64,000 bases of DNA from CAZADS01 sp964483985 (GCA_964483985.1 CAZADS010000093.1:1-64000), one strand, 5' to 3'; positions 1-9,656 are shown, counted from the stretch's first letter. Notes: generated from the letters alone by a model not told the origin. Numbers and translations are program-made.

Positions 1-505
1 AAAATTCTACAAAGAATTCTGCGTGGTTCCGAAGACATTGTTGATACAAAGTGTGAAGTATTGCGTGACCTGTCCGATCTGCGGCGGCGCAAGCTCTTTT
101 AGCCATTCTTTTGCCATTGTCTAGCGTATGACCACCAAAAGGCCGTTGATAAATTTTTCCTTCTTCTGTTCGAGAAAAGGGTACACCATAGTGTTCTAGC
201 TCTATGACTGCGGGAATGGCATTTCTGCACATATATTCTATTGCATCTTGGTCGCCGAGCCAGTCAGATCCTTTTACAGTATCATACATATGAAAGCGCC
301 AGTTATCACCTTCACCCATGTTGTCCAGAGCGGCACCAACCCCTCCTTGGGCCGCCACAGTGTGACTTCGAGTTGGGAACACTTTTGTGACACAGGCAGT
401 TTTAAGTCCTTCTAGTGTCATTCCTAGAGTTGCACGGAGCCCAGCACCTCCTGCTCCTACAACCACCACGTCATAACTATGATCGACGATTTCGTATGCA
501 CTCAT
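1..505 (-). CDS. sdhA: Succinate dehydrogenase flavoprotein subunit, partial
   Basis: Catalytic FAD subunit of complex II, oxidising succinate to fumarate on the cytoplasmic face of the inner membrane. Only the first 168 codons lie in the window; the 3' part runs off the left edge. The translation begins MSAYEIVDHSYDVVVVGAGG. The FAD dinucleotide motif is G17-x-G19-x-x-G22, and the His that normally carries the covalent FAD sits in a TRSHT context at H48. A conserved AAQGG stretch follows. The ATG is 12 bases downstream of the sdhD stop. Gene order sdhC-sdhD-sdhA is the usual alphaproteobacterial one, so sdhB should follow outside the window. No break is seen in the visible part. Confidence 0.95.
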   Translation of the reverse strand, partial: MSAYEIVDHSYDVVVVGAGGAGLRATLGMTLEGLKTACVTKVFPTRSHTVAAQGGVGAALDNMGEGDNWRFHMYDTVKGSDWLGDQDAIEYMCRNAIPAVIELEHYGVPFSRTEEGKIYQRPFGGHTLDNGKRMAKRACAAADRTGHAILHTLYQQCLRNHAEFFVEF

Positions 506-517
506 AAATTTAGGTCC

Positions 518-901
518 TTATAAAGATAATTTGAGGCTCGAAAAAATTGCCACTACGGCAACAACAAAGAAAATAAGTTTCTCTAAAATTAGCCAAAAAA
601 ACTTCCAACCTTCATTATGTATATAATCCTCTATCACAACCTGAACGCCAAGTGCTGCGTGGTAAAGCGTCACGGTTACCATTAAAATCATTGCTATAGC
701 GACAAAAGGTGAGGCTAACCACTCTTTAGTTTCAGTGTATCCGGCTCCTAAGAGACTGACGATAGAAGCCACAAACCAAATGAGAAGAGGAATTAGAGCG
801 ATCGCAGTTAGCCGCTGCATCCACCAATGATGGGCTCCGTCCTTGGCTGATCCAAGACCGCGAACGCGACTTAAATCAGATTGCATACCTTTGTCCCTCA
901 T
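518..901 (-). CDS. sdhD: Succinate dehydrogenase membrane anchor subunit
   Basis: Small hydrophobic anchor of complex II, 127 residues with three predicted membrane segments (about 29-52, 63-85 and 100-124). The family signature is present: H81, then G85 and the D92-Y93 pair, matching the haem b/quinone region of SdhD. The N-terminal SDLSRVRGLGSAKDG stretch is typical of alphaproteobacterial SdhD. The start could be this ATG or an internal ATG five codons later (886), which also has a GAGG element upstream. It lies between sdhC and sdhA with 20 and 12 bases of spacing, so the three are surely co-transcribed. Confidence 0.92.
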   Translation of the reverse strand: MRDKGMQSDLSRVRGLGSAKDGAHHWWMQRLTAIALIPLLIWFVASIVSLLGAGYTETKEWLASPFVAIAMILMVTVTLYHAALGVQVVIEDYIHNEGWKFFWLILEKLIFFVVAVVAIFSSLKLSL

Positions 902-921
902 GCCTTATGCCTCATAATAGT

Positions 922-1305
922 TTATTTTGATAGACCTATGGCCCAGGCTATAACAGTCATAAAAACTGAAAGTGCTAAAGTTATCCATCCAGTCCTATAA
1001 GCTGTTTCTATTTCAAAGCCATATCCTGCATCCCAGAACAGGTGGCGTATACCGTTACAAAGGTGGTAAAATAGGGCCCAAGAAAGACCACCTAAAATCA
1101 CAAGCCCAAGCCAAGAAGACATTATATTGCTTACGAAAGCGAAATGATCTGGCCCTGTTGCTACGGAAAATAACCACCAAACTAGAAATAGAGTCCCCAA
1201 TGCTAAAGCCATGCCCGTTGCTCTGTGTGTAATTGACAATACGGAAGTTAGTTGGGGCTTATAGATTTGTAAATGTGGAGACATTGGACGGTTAGAGCGG
1301 CTCAT
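922..1305 (-). CDS. sdhC: Succinate dehydrogenase cytochrome b556 subunit
   Basis: Large membrane anchor of complex II, 127 residues, three membrane segments. The N-terminal RPMSPHLQIYKPQLTS and SITHRATG (S24, R28 region, quinone site) are hallmark SdhC motifs. The haem-ligand segment follows as H81-x-x-x-G85-x-R87-H88, with WD after it. First gene of the minus-strand sdh operon; its promoter must lie in the 281-base gap shared with the divergent acetyl-CoA synthetase gene. Confidence 0.95.
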   Translation of the reverse strand: MSRSNRPMSPHLQIYKPQLTSVLSITHRATGMALALGTLFLVWWLFSVATGPDHFAFVSNIMSSWLGLVILGGLSWALFYHLCNGIRHLFWDAGYGFEIETAYRTGWITLALSVFMTVIAWAIGLSK

Positions 1306-1586
1306 AATTTTTTCCTATCAGTTTTGACTAACAAATTGTACCGCGGGCGTTCTATGATTATAACAAATTTTTAAAGGGTAATGCTTGCAGTAGTTTACTA
1401 TGTTTTTTAACAGTGTCCTTATGAAAATTATTCATGATATAAAATATAAATTTTCTAGCAGATTTGAAGTTTTTAGGTAACTAACCAACTAATAACAACG
1501 TTAAAATGATATTTGATTATCTAAAATTTGATGCTTGCAATATCAAAACCTAAAAGGCAGACGCTTTAGGCGGGAGAGCCCTTGCT
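1306..1586. promoter_or_regulatory. Divergent intergenic region between sdhC and acs
   Basis: A 281-base AT-rich gap that must carry promoters for both divergent units. No -35/-10 pair is clear enough to mark. An imperfect hairpin (CCTAAA/TTTAGG arms, 1549-1570) ends just before the GGGAGAG ribosome-binding site of acs (1572-1578). The 9-mer ATGCTTGCA occurs twice (1381-1389 and 1531-1539). Confidence 0.4.
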
Positions 1587-3527
1587 ATGACGAATAAAAA
1601 TTTATTCCCAGTACCTCAGGATTTAAAAAACACCGCTTTGATTAATGATAATAGTTATCGGGAAATGTATCAGCGATCTATCTCGGAGCCAGATGCTTTT
1701 TGGGCTGAACATGGAAAAAGGATAGATTGGATTAAACCATACAATAAAATCAAGGACGTCTCGTACGATGAATCAGATCTCCATATCAAATGGTTTTACG
1801 ATGGCACACTTAATGTTTCGGCTAATTGCTTAGATAGACATTTAGCAGAACGTGGGGATCAAACCGCTATAATTTGGGAGGGTGACGACCCAGCTGAGGA
1901 TCAAAACATCACCTTTCGCGAACTGCATCGCGATGTCTGTAAATTTTCTAACGCCCTGAAACATTTAGGGGCGAAAAAAGGTGACCGAATAACAATTTAT
2001 ATGCCGATGATTCCCGAAGCCGCTGTAGCAATGCTGGCTTGCGCTCGTATCGGGGCAATTCACTCGATCGTTTTTGGTGGGTTCTCTCCTGATGCACTAG
2101 CAGGGCGAATACAAGATTGTGACAGTAATATAATTATAACCGCCGATGAGGGATTGCGAGGTGGTAGACCTATTCCGCTCAAAAGCAATACGGATGCCGC
2201 TCTGGAAACCTGCCCGATGTGCAAAACTGTAATCGTTGTAAAAAGAACTGGAAATACAATAAACTGGGTTAAACAGCGTGATCATTGGTATCATGAAATA
2301 ATGGCCACAAGCTCTGAAGAATGTGCGCCGGAAGAAATGAAAGCTGAAGATCCGCTTTTCATTCTTTATACATCGGGTTCTACTGGTAAACCTAAAGGTG
2401 TCCTGCATACTTCGGGAGGCTATATTGTTTACGCCTCTATGACACATCAGTATGTATTCGACTATAGAGAAGGAGAAATATACTGGTGTACGGCCGATGT
2501 TGGTTGGGTCACTGGCCATAGTTATATAATTTATGGCCCGTTGGCGAATGGTGCTACGACGTTAATGTTTGAAGGAGTTCCAAATTATCCGGATTCCAGC
2601 CGGTTTTGGAAAGTTTGTGATAAGCATAAGGTATCTATATTTTACACGGCACCAACCGCAATTCGAGCACTTATGAGGGAAGGAGACGGGCCGGTGAAAG
2701 CAACAAATCGTTCATCTCTCCGACTTCTTGGTTCAGTGGGAGAACCTATTAATCCAGAAGCATGGTTATGGTATCACCAAGTAATCGGTGATGGTCGTTG
2801 TCCTATAGTGGACACATGGTGGCAAACTGAAACAGGTGGAATTCTTATCACGCCACTACCAGGCGCAACTGCCCTAAAACCTGGTTCGGCCACTCGACCA
2901 TTTTTTGGAATCCAACCCGTTATCGTCGACGGTGAAGGGCAATTGCAGGAAGGAGCCACTTCCGGAAACCTCTGTATTTCGGATAGTTGGCCGGGTCAAA
3001 TGCGGACAGTTTACGGTGATCATAATCGATTTTTCCAAACTTATTTTGCGACGTTTCCTGGAAAATATTTCACGGGTGATGGCTGCAGGCGAGACGAAGA
3101 TGGCTACTACTGGATCACGGGCCGTGTTGATGACGTTATAAATGTGTCAGGACATCGAATGGGTACCGCGGAGGTGGAGTCAGCGTTAGTAGCTCATTCA
3201 AAGGTGGCTGAGGCTGCTGTTGTAGGATTTCCCCATGAAATTAAGGGTCAGGGTATTTACGCTTATGTTACATTAATCCTTGGTGAAGACCCAACAGACG
3301 AACTGCGGGAAGAATTGGTTCGATGGGTGAGGAAGGAAATTGGTCCAATAGCCAGTCCAGACTTGATCCAGTGGGCGCCAGGTTTACCTAAAACGAGGTC
3401 AGGAAAAATAATGCGTCGGATATTAAGAAAAATTGCAGAAAACGATTTCAAGTCCTTGGGTGACACGTCTACCTTGGCGGAACCGGCAGTCGTAGAAGAA
3501 TTAATAGAAAATAGGGCCAATAGGTAA
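1587..3527 (+). CDS. acs: Acetyl-CoA synthetase
   Basis: AMP-forming acetate:CoA ligase, activating acetate (possibly propionate) to acetyl-CoA in the cytoplasm. At 646 residues it has the usual Acs length. The adenylate-forming signature YTSGSTGKPKG starts at Y261. The WWQTETGG motif and a DDVINVSGHR hinge region follow. The C-terminal lysine of the SGKIMRR motif (K607) is the residue acetylated by Pat-type enzymes in other bacteria. A strong GGGAGAG ribosome-binding site supports the ATG at 1587. It is monocistronic, convergent with panC with only 15 bases between the stops. The related propionyl-CoA synthetase is a less likely alternative given length and overall motifs. Confidence 0.93.
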   Translation: MTNKNLFPVPQDLKNTALINDNSYREMYQRSISEPDAFWAEHGKRIDWIKPYNKIKDVSYDESDLHIKWFYDGTLNVSANCLDRHLAERGDQTAIIWEGDDPAEDQNITFRELHRDVCKFSNALKHLGAKKGDRITIYMPMIPEAAVAMLACARIGAIHSIVFGGFSPDALAGRIQDCDSNIIITADEGLRGGRPIPLKSNTDAALETCPMCKTVIVVKRTGNTINWVKQRDHWYHEIMATSSEECAPEEMKAEDPLFILYTSGSTGKPKGVLHTSGGYIVYASMTHQYVFDYREGEIYWCTADVGWVTGHSYIIYGPLANGATTLMFEGVPNYPDSSRFWKVCDKHKVSIFYTAPTAIRALMREGDGPVKATNRSSLRLLGSVGEPINPEAWLWYHQVIGDGRCPIVDTWWQTETGGILITPLPGATALKPGSATRPFFGIQPVIVDGEGQLQEGATSGNLCISDSWPGQMRTVYGDHNRFFQTYFATFPGKYFTGDGCRRDEDGYYWITGRVDDVINVSGHRMGTAEVESALVAHSKVAEAAVVGFPHEIKGQGIYAYVTLILGEDPTDELREELVRWVRKEIGPIASPDLIQWAPGLPKTRSGKIMRRILRKIAENDFKSLGDTSTLAEPAVVEELIENRANR

Positions 3528-3542
3528 AAAGTTTGATTGTCG

Positions 3543-4406
3543 TTAGTCGCAGCTTTGTATTGCTATATTATCTATAAGCCGGGTTTCGTTTAACCATGCG
3601 GCGGCAAAAATTCTAACTGGTCTTTTTAAATTTGTTGCCTCCTGGAGGGTCTCAGCATCGCGTAAATCTAGATAGTCAATCTTTCTAAACCCGCTTTTCA
3701 TAAGATGATTTCTGGCTGCAATGATGGTTAAATCAAGATTCTCTCCCGCGGAAATGGATGCTGCGGCCATGACTAATGCCTTATGCAGGTTCGGGGCATT
3801 ATTTCTTGCTGTTGCATCCAAATATCCATTTCTAGAAGATAAGGCTAAACCATCGGGTTCTCTAATTGTAGGGGCACCGAGGACCTTGGTGGGTATGTTA
3901 AGATCCTTTACTAATCGCTGGATAATTTTGAGTTGTTGGTAATCTTTTTCTCCAAAAATAGCAATATTCGGTGTTGTTTGGATTAACAATTTTGCGACAA
4001 TTGTTGCTACGCCATCAAAAAACCCGGGCCTCGAGATTCCGCACAGACAATCTGCAAGTTCGGAAACGCTAACTGAAGTAGCAGAGCCCTCTGGATACAT
4101 TTCATTAATGGCCGGCGCAAAAAGCATATCCACTTTATTAGCGATAAGTTTTTTGACATCCTCGTTCTCGTTACGGGGATAAGATTCAAAATCTTCGGCA
4201 GGGGAAAATTGCATTGGGTTGACAAAGATTGTGGCTAAGACTCGATCGCATTTAGAACGAGCCAAACGCATTAGCGATAGGTGGCCTTCGTGCAGCGATC
4301 CCATCGTAGGCACTAATGCAATAGTCTCTCCTGCATTTCGCCAAAGGTTTAGACGACCTTGCAATTCGACTACTGTTCGAACTGTATTAAAAGCACCATT
4401 GACCAT
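3543..4406 (-). CDS. panC: Pantothenate synthetase
   Basis: Condenses pantoate and beta-alanine with ATP to pantothenate, in coenzyme A biosynthesis. At 287 residues it is normal for the family. The nucleotide-binding HxGH motif is H39-E-G-H42 in a PTMGSLHEGH context. GEKDYQQL and LSSRNGYL motifs, both diagnostic of PanC, follow. No panB lies next to it; the upstream minus-strand neighbour is an IlvD/Edd dehydratase 124 bases away, so it is probably transcribed separately. Confidence 0.95.
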   Translation of the reverse strand: MVNGAFNTVRTVVELQGRLNLWRNAGETIALVPTMGSLHEGHLSLMRLARSKCDRVLATIFVNPMQFSPAEDFESYPRNENEDVKKLIANKVDMLFAPAINEMYPEGSATSVSVSELADCLCGISRPGFFDGVATIVAKLLIQTTPNIAIFGEKDYQQLKIIQRLVKDLNIPTKVLGAPTIREPDGLALSSRNGYLDATARNNAPNLHKALVMAAASISAGENLDLTIIAARNHLMKSGFRKIDYLDLRDAETLQEATNLKRPVRIFAAAWLNETRLIDNIAIQSCD

Positions 4407-4530
4407 TAGTCACTCGCGGTGAGTTATAGGCGAGGTGATAACCATTTTAGGCAAGAGTTTCAAGCGCGGAGAAATTTCGTTCGTTATGATACTTTTATAT
4501 TAGCATCTGACATTTGCCTTTGAATTTGAC

Positions 4531-6273
4531 TCAGTGTGACTCTCGCATAAGGGGTGTGCCACTCTTGCCAACCAGAAAATCTAAATCAGCACCCTTATCA
4601 GCTTGGTTGACGTGATCCACGTATATTTTTGTATAGCCCCTCTCATATGGTGAATTGAACCCGTTCCAGCCTTTCTTCCTCCTTTGAATTTCTTCCTCGC
4701 TCACATCTAAATTTAAAGTTCGATTCATAACGTTGAGTTCAATGATGTCACCATTTTGAACAAACGCTAGGGGTCCTCCTGCCGCTGCCTCTGGGGCGGC
4801 ATGTAAAACGACAGTTCCATACGCAGTTCCACTCATTCTTGCATCAGAAATCCTGACCATATCAGTAATTCCTTTCTTCAAAATTTTAGAGGGAAGTCCC
4901 ATGTTGCCAACTTCAGCCATACCTGGGTACCCTTTTGGTCCACAATATTTCAGTACCATCACACAGGACTCATCGATTTCCAGTGCAGGGTCATCGATTC
5001 TTTCGTGGTAATCCTCGATACTTTCAAATACTACGGCCTTTCCTCTATGTTGCATTAGGTTTGGGGAGGCTGCAGACGGTTTAATAATAGCCCCGGCTGG
5101 GGCTAGGTTGCCTTTTAACACGGCGATACCGCCATTCGGTTTAAAAGGTTTTTCAAAAGGAAAAATCACCTTTCGGTTATAACATTCCGCGTCTTTGCAG
5201 TTGTCCCAAATAGTGTTTCCGTTTGCTGTCATTGCGTTTTTATTTATAACACTGCTCAATTCTCGGATAACGGCAGGTAGGCCGCCGGCATAAAAAAAAT
5301 CTTCCATCAAGTATTCGCCCGATGGCATTAGATTAACCATACATGGTACGTCACGGCCTAGCCTGTCCCAGTCGTCTAGGGAAATATCTATTCCCATACG
5401 GCCGGCAATAGCTAACATGTGAATTACTGCATTTGTAGACCCGCCAATCGCTCCATTGACTATTATCGCATTTTCGAAGTTTTCGCGCTTTAATAATTTT
5501 GACATGGTGATGTCCTCTCGGACCAGATCGACAATACGCCGACCCGCCATCTGAGCGAGTGTGTATCGCCGAGAATCAACGGCTGGAATTGCGGCATTTG
5601 CGTGAAGTGCTATCCCAATTGATTCGGCGAAACTTGCCATCGTAGAAGCAGTGCCCATAGTCATACAATGTCCAGCCGATCGAGAGTTATCCTCTTCGGC
5701 GGACATAAATTCTTCTAAAGTCATTTCTCCTGCTTTGACCATTTCTGAGAATTTCCATGTATGCGTCCCAGAACCAACTAATTCCCCTTTATAGTGACCG
5801 TTCAACATAGGGCCACCAGAAACCACGATGGTAGGGAGATCGCAGGAAGCAGCACCCATCATAAGTGCTGGTGTTGTCTTGTCGCATCCGACTAGCAGCA
5901 CTATTCCATCCATTGGTAAGCCACGAATTGATTCTTCAACATCCATTGAGGCTAAATTTCGATATAGCATTGCTGTGGGGCGAAGCTGACTCTCTGAATT
6001 TGAAAAAACAGGAAATTCCATAGGTACTCCGCCAGCTTCGTAAACCCCACGCTTGACACGTTCTGCGATTTCTCGGAAATGAGCGTTACAGGGATTGAAC
6101 TCGGACCAAGTATTGCAAATACCAATAACGGGTCGGCCGTCAAACTGATCTGCTGGAAGACCTCGATTTTTCATCCAAGAGCGATGGGCAAAACCATCCT
6201 TGTCATTTTTACCATACCATTGCGAAGATCTTCGTTTTCCTTTGTTAGTATCATGTGAATCGTTTTTGGGCAT
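4531..6273 (-). CDS. IlvD/Edd family dehydratase, sugar-acid type
   Basis: Iron-sulfur dehydratase of the IlvD/Edd family, 580 residues. The three cluster cysteines are C62 (NPCNAH), C130 (GCDKTTP) and C203 (GHCMTMGTAS). The SDARMSGTAYG motif with the catalytic serine is present near the C terminus. The N-terminal DKDGFAHRSWMKNRGLP and C-terminal WNGFNSPYERGYTKIYVDH stretches resemble L-arabinonate/D-xylonate dehydratases more than the biosynthetic dihydroxy-acid dehydratase. I therefore infer an aldonic-acid substrate rather than branched-chain amino-acid synthesis. Substrate is not decidable from sequence. The neighbours panC and a ketopantoate-reductase-like gene do not settle it. Confidence 0.85.
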   Translation of the reverse strand: MPKNDSHDTNKGKRRSSQWYGKNDKDGFAHRSWMKNRGLPADQFDGRPVIGICNTWSEFNPCNAHFREIAERVKRGVYEAGGVPMEFPVFSNSESQLRPTAMLYRNLASMDVEESIRGLPMDGIVLLVGCDKTTPALMMGAASCDLPTIVVSGGPMLNGHYKGELVGSGTHTWKFSEMVKAGEMTLEEFMSAEEDNSRSAGHCMTMGTASTMASFAESIGIALHANAAIPAVDSRRYTLAQMAGRRIVDLVREDITMSKLLKRENFENAIIVNGAIGGSTNAVIHMLAIAGRMGIDISLDDWDRLGRDVPCMVNLMPSGEYLMEDFFYAGGLPAVIRELSSVINKNAMTANGNTIWDNCKDAECYNRKVIFPFEKPFKPNGGIAVLKGNLAPAGAIIKPSAASPNLMQHRGKAVVFESIEDYHERIDDPALEIDESCVMVLKYCGPKGYPGMAEVGNMGLPSKILKKGITDMVRISDARMSGTAYGTVVLHAAPEAAAGGPLAFVQNGDIIELNVMNRTLNLDVSEEEIQRRKKGWNGFNSPYERGYTKIYVDHVNQADKGADLDFLVGKSGTPLMRESH

Positions 6274-6489
6274 TTAATTCTCCGATCTTCAAAAGGCGGT
6301 TGGTAACTATTGGCAGCTGTAAAGCTACCATCTTTAAATAAAGAATTAGAATATGTTGTTATTGGCTAGTTAAAATTACATTTCTTTAATTACTTATCTC
6401 ATTCGTAAAACTTAAATATCATGATCCAGCGAAACAGTTGAGTAAAAGCCTATCGATAAACTAACTATAAAAGAATCGGAAATGTATTG

Positions 6490-7464
6490 ATGAAGATATG
6501 TATATATGGAGCGGGAGCAATAGGCGGGTTTTTGGCCGCGTATTTGGTGAGGGCGGGGCATGACACCGCGTTGATAGCGCGTGGGAAAAACCTTTCGGCA
6601 ATACGTGAGTTTGGTCTAACATTAAAACATGGTACCGATAGATTTACAGTCTATCCAAACTGCACACAATGTCCAGCAGATGTAGGTTTTGTTGATGCCG
6701 TATTTGTTACAGTTAAGGGGCCATCCCTCCCTCACGTTGGGCAAAATATAGGGCCCTTACTGGACAAGAATACCTCTGTCATTTTTGCAATGAATGGGAT
6801 TCCTTGGTGGTACGCCGCACAAAACCAACATTTTGGCGCAGGAGCAGGGGAAATATTGGATCCGTCTGGTTGTTTAAATCGGCTTGTCGGCTATCAACGT
6901 GCAATCGGCTGCGTTATTGATTGTCCGGCACAAGTCTCTGAGCCTGGTACAGTAGTTTGTAACAGGCGAGCCAAAGGAAAATTTACTTTGGGCGAACCCG
7001 ACTGTTTCGAAAGTCTTAGAGTACTTGAACTATCAAAAGTGCTAGAAAATTCCGGCATAGAAGCTACTGTATCTCTTAATATACGAGAAATAATTTGGTC
7101 AAAATTGATAATAAATCTTTCCCGTTCTCCTATTTCTGTATTAACGGGCAACACCGAAATTCAGTTGGCTAACGACAAGATAATTACAGAAATATCCAGA
7201 GATTTGATAGAGGAGGCTGCCAACGTTGCTAAAGCTCACGGCATAGTTCTCGAGTTAGATTGGGATTCTTTACTTAAACCTTCTTACAGAACCAATCACA
7301 GACCATCCATGCTACAAGATTGGGACGCACAAAGACCAATGGAGATTGATAGCATTATCCGAATTGTAAGTTATTTCGGTTCTGTTGCTAATATCAAGAC
7401 TCCAACCATCGATAGAATCGGTGCGTTGTTAGTTTTGAAAGCGCAGGAAGCTGGGTTGCGCTAA
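6490..7464 (+). CDS. Ketopantoate reductase family protein
   Basis: NADPH-dependent 2-dehydropantoate 2-reductase family (PanE/ApbA fold), 324 residues from the ATG at 6490; a TTG directly before it is less likely. The Rossmann motif is at the extreme N terminus (ICIYGAGAIGG). The catalytic-lysine segment WSKLIINLSRSPIS and the C-terminal HRPSMLQDWDAQRPMEID element match the conserved Lys/Asn and Ser/Glu substrate residues of PanE. True PanE and paralogues acting on other 2-keto acids share these residues, so the pantothenate role is only an inference from panC lying 2 kb away. It is convergent with the ABC permease gene, 18 bases between stops. Confidence 0.8.
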   Translation: MKICIYGAGAIGGFLAAYLVRAGHDTALIARGKNLSAIREFGLTLKHGTDRFTVYPNCTQCPADVGFVDAVFVTVKGPSLPHVGQNIGPLLDKNTSVIFAMNGIPWWYAAQNQHFGAGAGEILDPSGCLNRLVGYQRAIGCVIDCPAQVSEPGTVVCNRRAKGKFTLGEPDCFESLRVLELSKVLENSGIEATVSLNIREIIWSKLIINLSRSPISVLTGNTEIQLANDKIITEISRDLIEEAANVAKAHGIVLELDWDSLLKPSYRTNHRPSMLQDWDAQRPMEIDSIIRIVSYFGSVANIKTPTIDRIGALLVLKAQEAGLR

Positions 7465-7482
7465 CATATTTATTTTTGCGTT

Positions 7483-8649
7483 TCACCGGTAAGGGTCTGC
7501 GGCGTCCCGAAGACCGTCACCAAAGAAGTTAAAAGCAAGCACAATGATAATTACAGGCACAACAGGTGCCATTATCCATGGATAAAGCTCTACTGCATTG
7601 ATATTTTGAGCTTCGGTTAACAAAACCCCCCACGAGGTGATAGGGGGCCGCAAACCTAATCCTAAAAAGCTTAGGGCCGTCTCGCCCAGAATCATAGACG
7701 GTATAGATAAAGTGGCTGAGGCTATTAGGTGACTCATGAAACTCGGTAATAAATGACGAGCTATAATGCGTCGTGGTTTGGCTCCCATCAGTTGCGCGGC
7801 TAGAGCGAAATCTTCTTCACGCAAAGACAAAAGCTTGGATCGCACCGCACGAGCCAATCCAGTCCAATCCAGCATGCCGAGAATCAAGGTGATCCCAAAA
7901 TAGACTAAAATTGGACTCCAAGTAATAGGTAAAGCAGCTGATAGTGCCATCCATAGAGGGAGTTCTGGAAACGAACGTATAACTTCAATAACCCGCTGCG
8001 TTAAACTATCTATCCATCCTCCATAATAGCCTGATATTCCTCCAATGGTGATCCCGATCGCAAAACTAAATATAATCCCTAAAAGTCCAACTGTAAGAGA
8101 AATCCGAGTTCCATAAACGATACGAGAAAATACATCGCGACCAAGTCTATCTGTTCCTAAAAAAAATAAGGTTCCTCCCTGTCCGGGACACGCTATATGA
8201 AATTTACTCGGAATGAATCCCCAAAAAAGATAGGGATCACCTTGGCAAAAAAACCTGATTTTGTGTACCTTTTCAGGGTTATTTGTATACGTTCTTTTTA
8301 ACGTTTGCATATCCAATTTATAATCGAAACCATATACATACGGTCCTATAAATTCACCTTTGTTAAAGAAGTGAATGGATTGGGGGGGAGCATAGATAAA
8401 GTTCGTGTGTCGTGAATTGAGCGCGTATGGAGCCAATACCTCGCTAATTAGGATGGAGAAATACATACATGCCAAGACGGCGCCAGATATCAATGCTAAC
8501 CGGTGGCGGCATAGTTTCCACCACATTAACTGCCATTGTGTGGCCATATAATAGCGTTCTTGCTCTGGCGTAAGAGTTTGTATTGAATCGGGATTAAAAG
8601 GTTCCCTGTTTACGTAATGTCTAACACCGGATCTTGGAGCGTTCGTCAT
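7483..8649 (-). CDS. ABC transporter permease, DppC/OppC-like
   Basis: Second inner-membrane permease of an Opp/Dpp-type importer, 388 residues. After a first membrane segment (about 52-74) it carries a large periplasmic loop of roughly 90 residues before the classic FFLGTDRLGRDVFSR motif. Five further membrane segments follow, with an EAA-type cytoplasmic loop (AQLMGAKPRRIIARHLLP). Ordinary DppC proteins are near 300 residues, so the loop is an insertion that I associate with importers using oversized binding proteins. It is the last gene of the minus-strand operon and overlaps the preceding permease gene by four bases. Confidence 0.9.
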   Translation of the reverse strand: MTNAPRSGVRHYVNREPFNPDSIQTLTPEQERYYMATQWQLMWWKLCRHRLALISGAVLACMYFSILISEVLAPYALNSRHTNFIYAPPQSIHFFNKGEFIGPYVYGFDYKLDMQTLKRTYTNNPEKVHKIRFFCQGDPYLFWGFIPSKFHIACPGQGGTLFFLGTDRLGRDVFSRIVYGTRISLTVGLLGIIFSFAIGITIGGISGYYGGWIDSLTQRVIEVIRSFPELPLWMALSAALPITWSPILVYFGITLILGMLDWTGLARAVRSKLLSLREEDFALAAQLMGAKPRRIIARHLLPSFMSHLIASATLSIPSMILGETALSFLGLGLRPPITSWGVLLTEAQNINAVELYPWIMAPVVPVIIIVLAFNFFGDGLRDAADPYR

Positions 8650-9644
8650 TTATCGGCTCCTGCGCCCAAACGAATTCTGGGATCTAGCCATGCAAGGGCA
8701 AGATCAGAAAGGAACATTCCAACAACTGTCAAAAGCGCTAGAAATATAAGAAATGACCCTGCAAGATACATGTCTTGGCTTTGTAAGGCAGCAATCAACA
8801 TTGGACCAGTAGTTGGTAACGATAAAACCATTGATACGATTGCAGATCCGGAAACCACTTGAGGAAGCATATTTCCTATATCGGCAATGAATGGATTTAG
8901 TGCATTTCTCAAGGGATATTTAATTAAAGTCTTTAATGGAGCTAAACCTTTGGCTCGCGCCGTTATCACATATTGTTTTTGCAGTTCATCAAGCATATTT
9001 GCTCGAAGACGCCGGATCATACCGGCAGTACCAGACGTTCCAATCACCACTACAGGTACCCATAAGTGTTCAAGAACAGAAAGTGCTTTGCCAAAGGTCC
9101 ATGGTTTGTCTAAAAAATATGGATCCATTAGCCCTCCAATGCTCGTGCCAAACCAAACATTGGAGAGGTAAAGAAGGACTAGCGCGAAAAGAAAATTTGG
9201 GGTGGCTAACCCAATAAATCCAATAAAGCTGAGTCCATAATCTCCCCAGCTATACTGATGAGTAGCTGAATAAATGCCTATCGGAAAGGAAACAACCCAA
9301 ATGAAGATAACCGTGGTAAAATTTAAGAGGAGCGTCAAAAGTAACCTGTCTCCAACAACTTCCGAAACTGGAAGTTGGTATTCAAACGAAAAACCAAAGT
9401 CTCCCTTCAACAACCCCATGGCCCATACAAAATATTGCTCTATTAATGGACGATCCAATCCATATTGAGCTCTTAGGGCTTGGATTTTATCTGTGTCAAC
9501 ATTTTCTCCTTGGCTCTGCAACTCCGCTATGTAGGTAGAGAGATAATCACCGGGGGGTAATTGAATTATAATAAACGTAATCGCACTTATCGCGAAAAGC
9601 GTAGGTATCATTATTAATATGCGCCGAATAATATAGGCGAACAA
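8646..9644 (-). CDS. ABC transporter permease, DppB/OppB-like
   Basis: First permease subunit of the same importer, 332 residues, six membrane segments. It opens with the family hallmark YIIRRILIMIPTLFAISAITF, and has LPPGDY and AQYGLDRPLIEQYFVW motifs. The EAA loop reads VITARAKGLAPLKTLIKYPLRNAL. It lies 12 bases after the binding-protein gene and overlaps the next permease by four bases. It would form the transmembrane heterodimer with the 388-residue permease and couple to the fused ATPase two genes upstream. Confidence 0.92.
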   Translation of the reverse strand: MFAYIIRRILIMIPTLFAISAITFIIIQLPPGDYLSTYIAELQSQGENVDTDKIQALRAQYGLDRPLIEQYFVWAMGLLKGDFGFSFEYQLPVSEVVGDRLLLTLLLNFTTVIFIWVVSFPIGIYSATHQYSWGDYGLSFIGFIGLATPNFLFALVLLYLSNVWFGTSIGGLMDPYFLDKPWTFGKALSVLEHLWVPVVVIGTSGTAGMIRRLRANMLDELQKQYVITARAKGLAPLKTLIKYPLRNALNPFIADIGNMLPQVVSGSAIVSMVLSLPTTGPMLIAALQSQDMYLAGSFLIFLALLTVVGMFLSDLALAWLDPRIRLGAGADK

Positions 9645-9656
9645 CTTAACTTCCTC

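Noticed and set aside
972..1232. 86-codon plus-strand open frame
   Set aside because: Lies entirely antisense inside sdhC, whose motifs are unmistakable; no ribosome-binding site.
1381..1539. ATGCTTGCA repeated at 1381 and 1531 as a regulator site
   Set aside because: A nine-base repeat in 281 AT-rich bases has a sizeable chance probability, and the two copies are 150 bases apart in direct orientation.
3543..7464. panC, ilvD-like and panE-like genes as a pantothenate operon
   Set aside because: The dehydratase resembles sugar-acid dehydratases, the reductase gene is on the opposite strand, and panB is absent.
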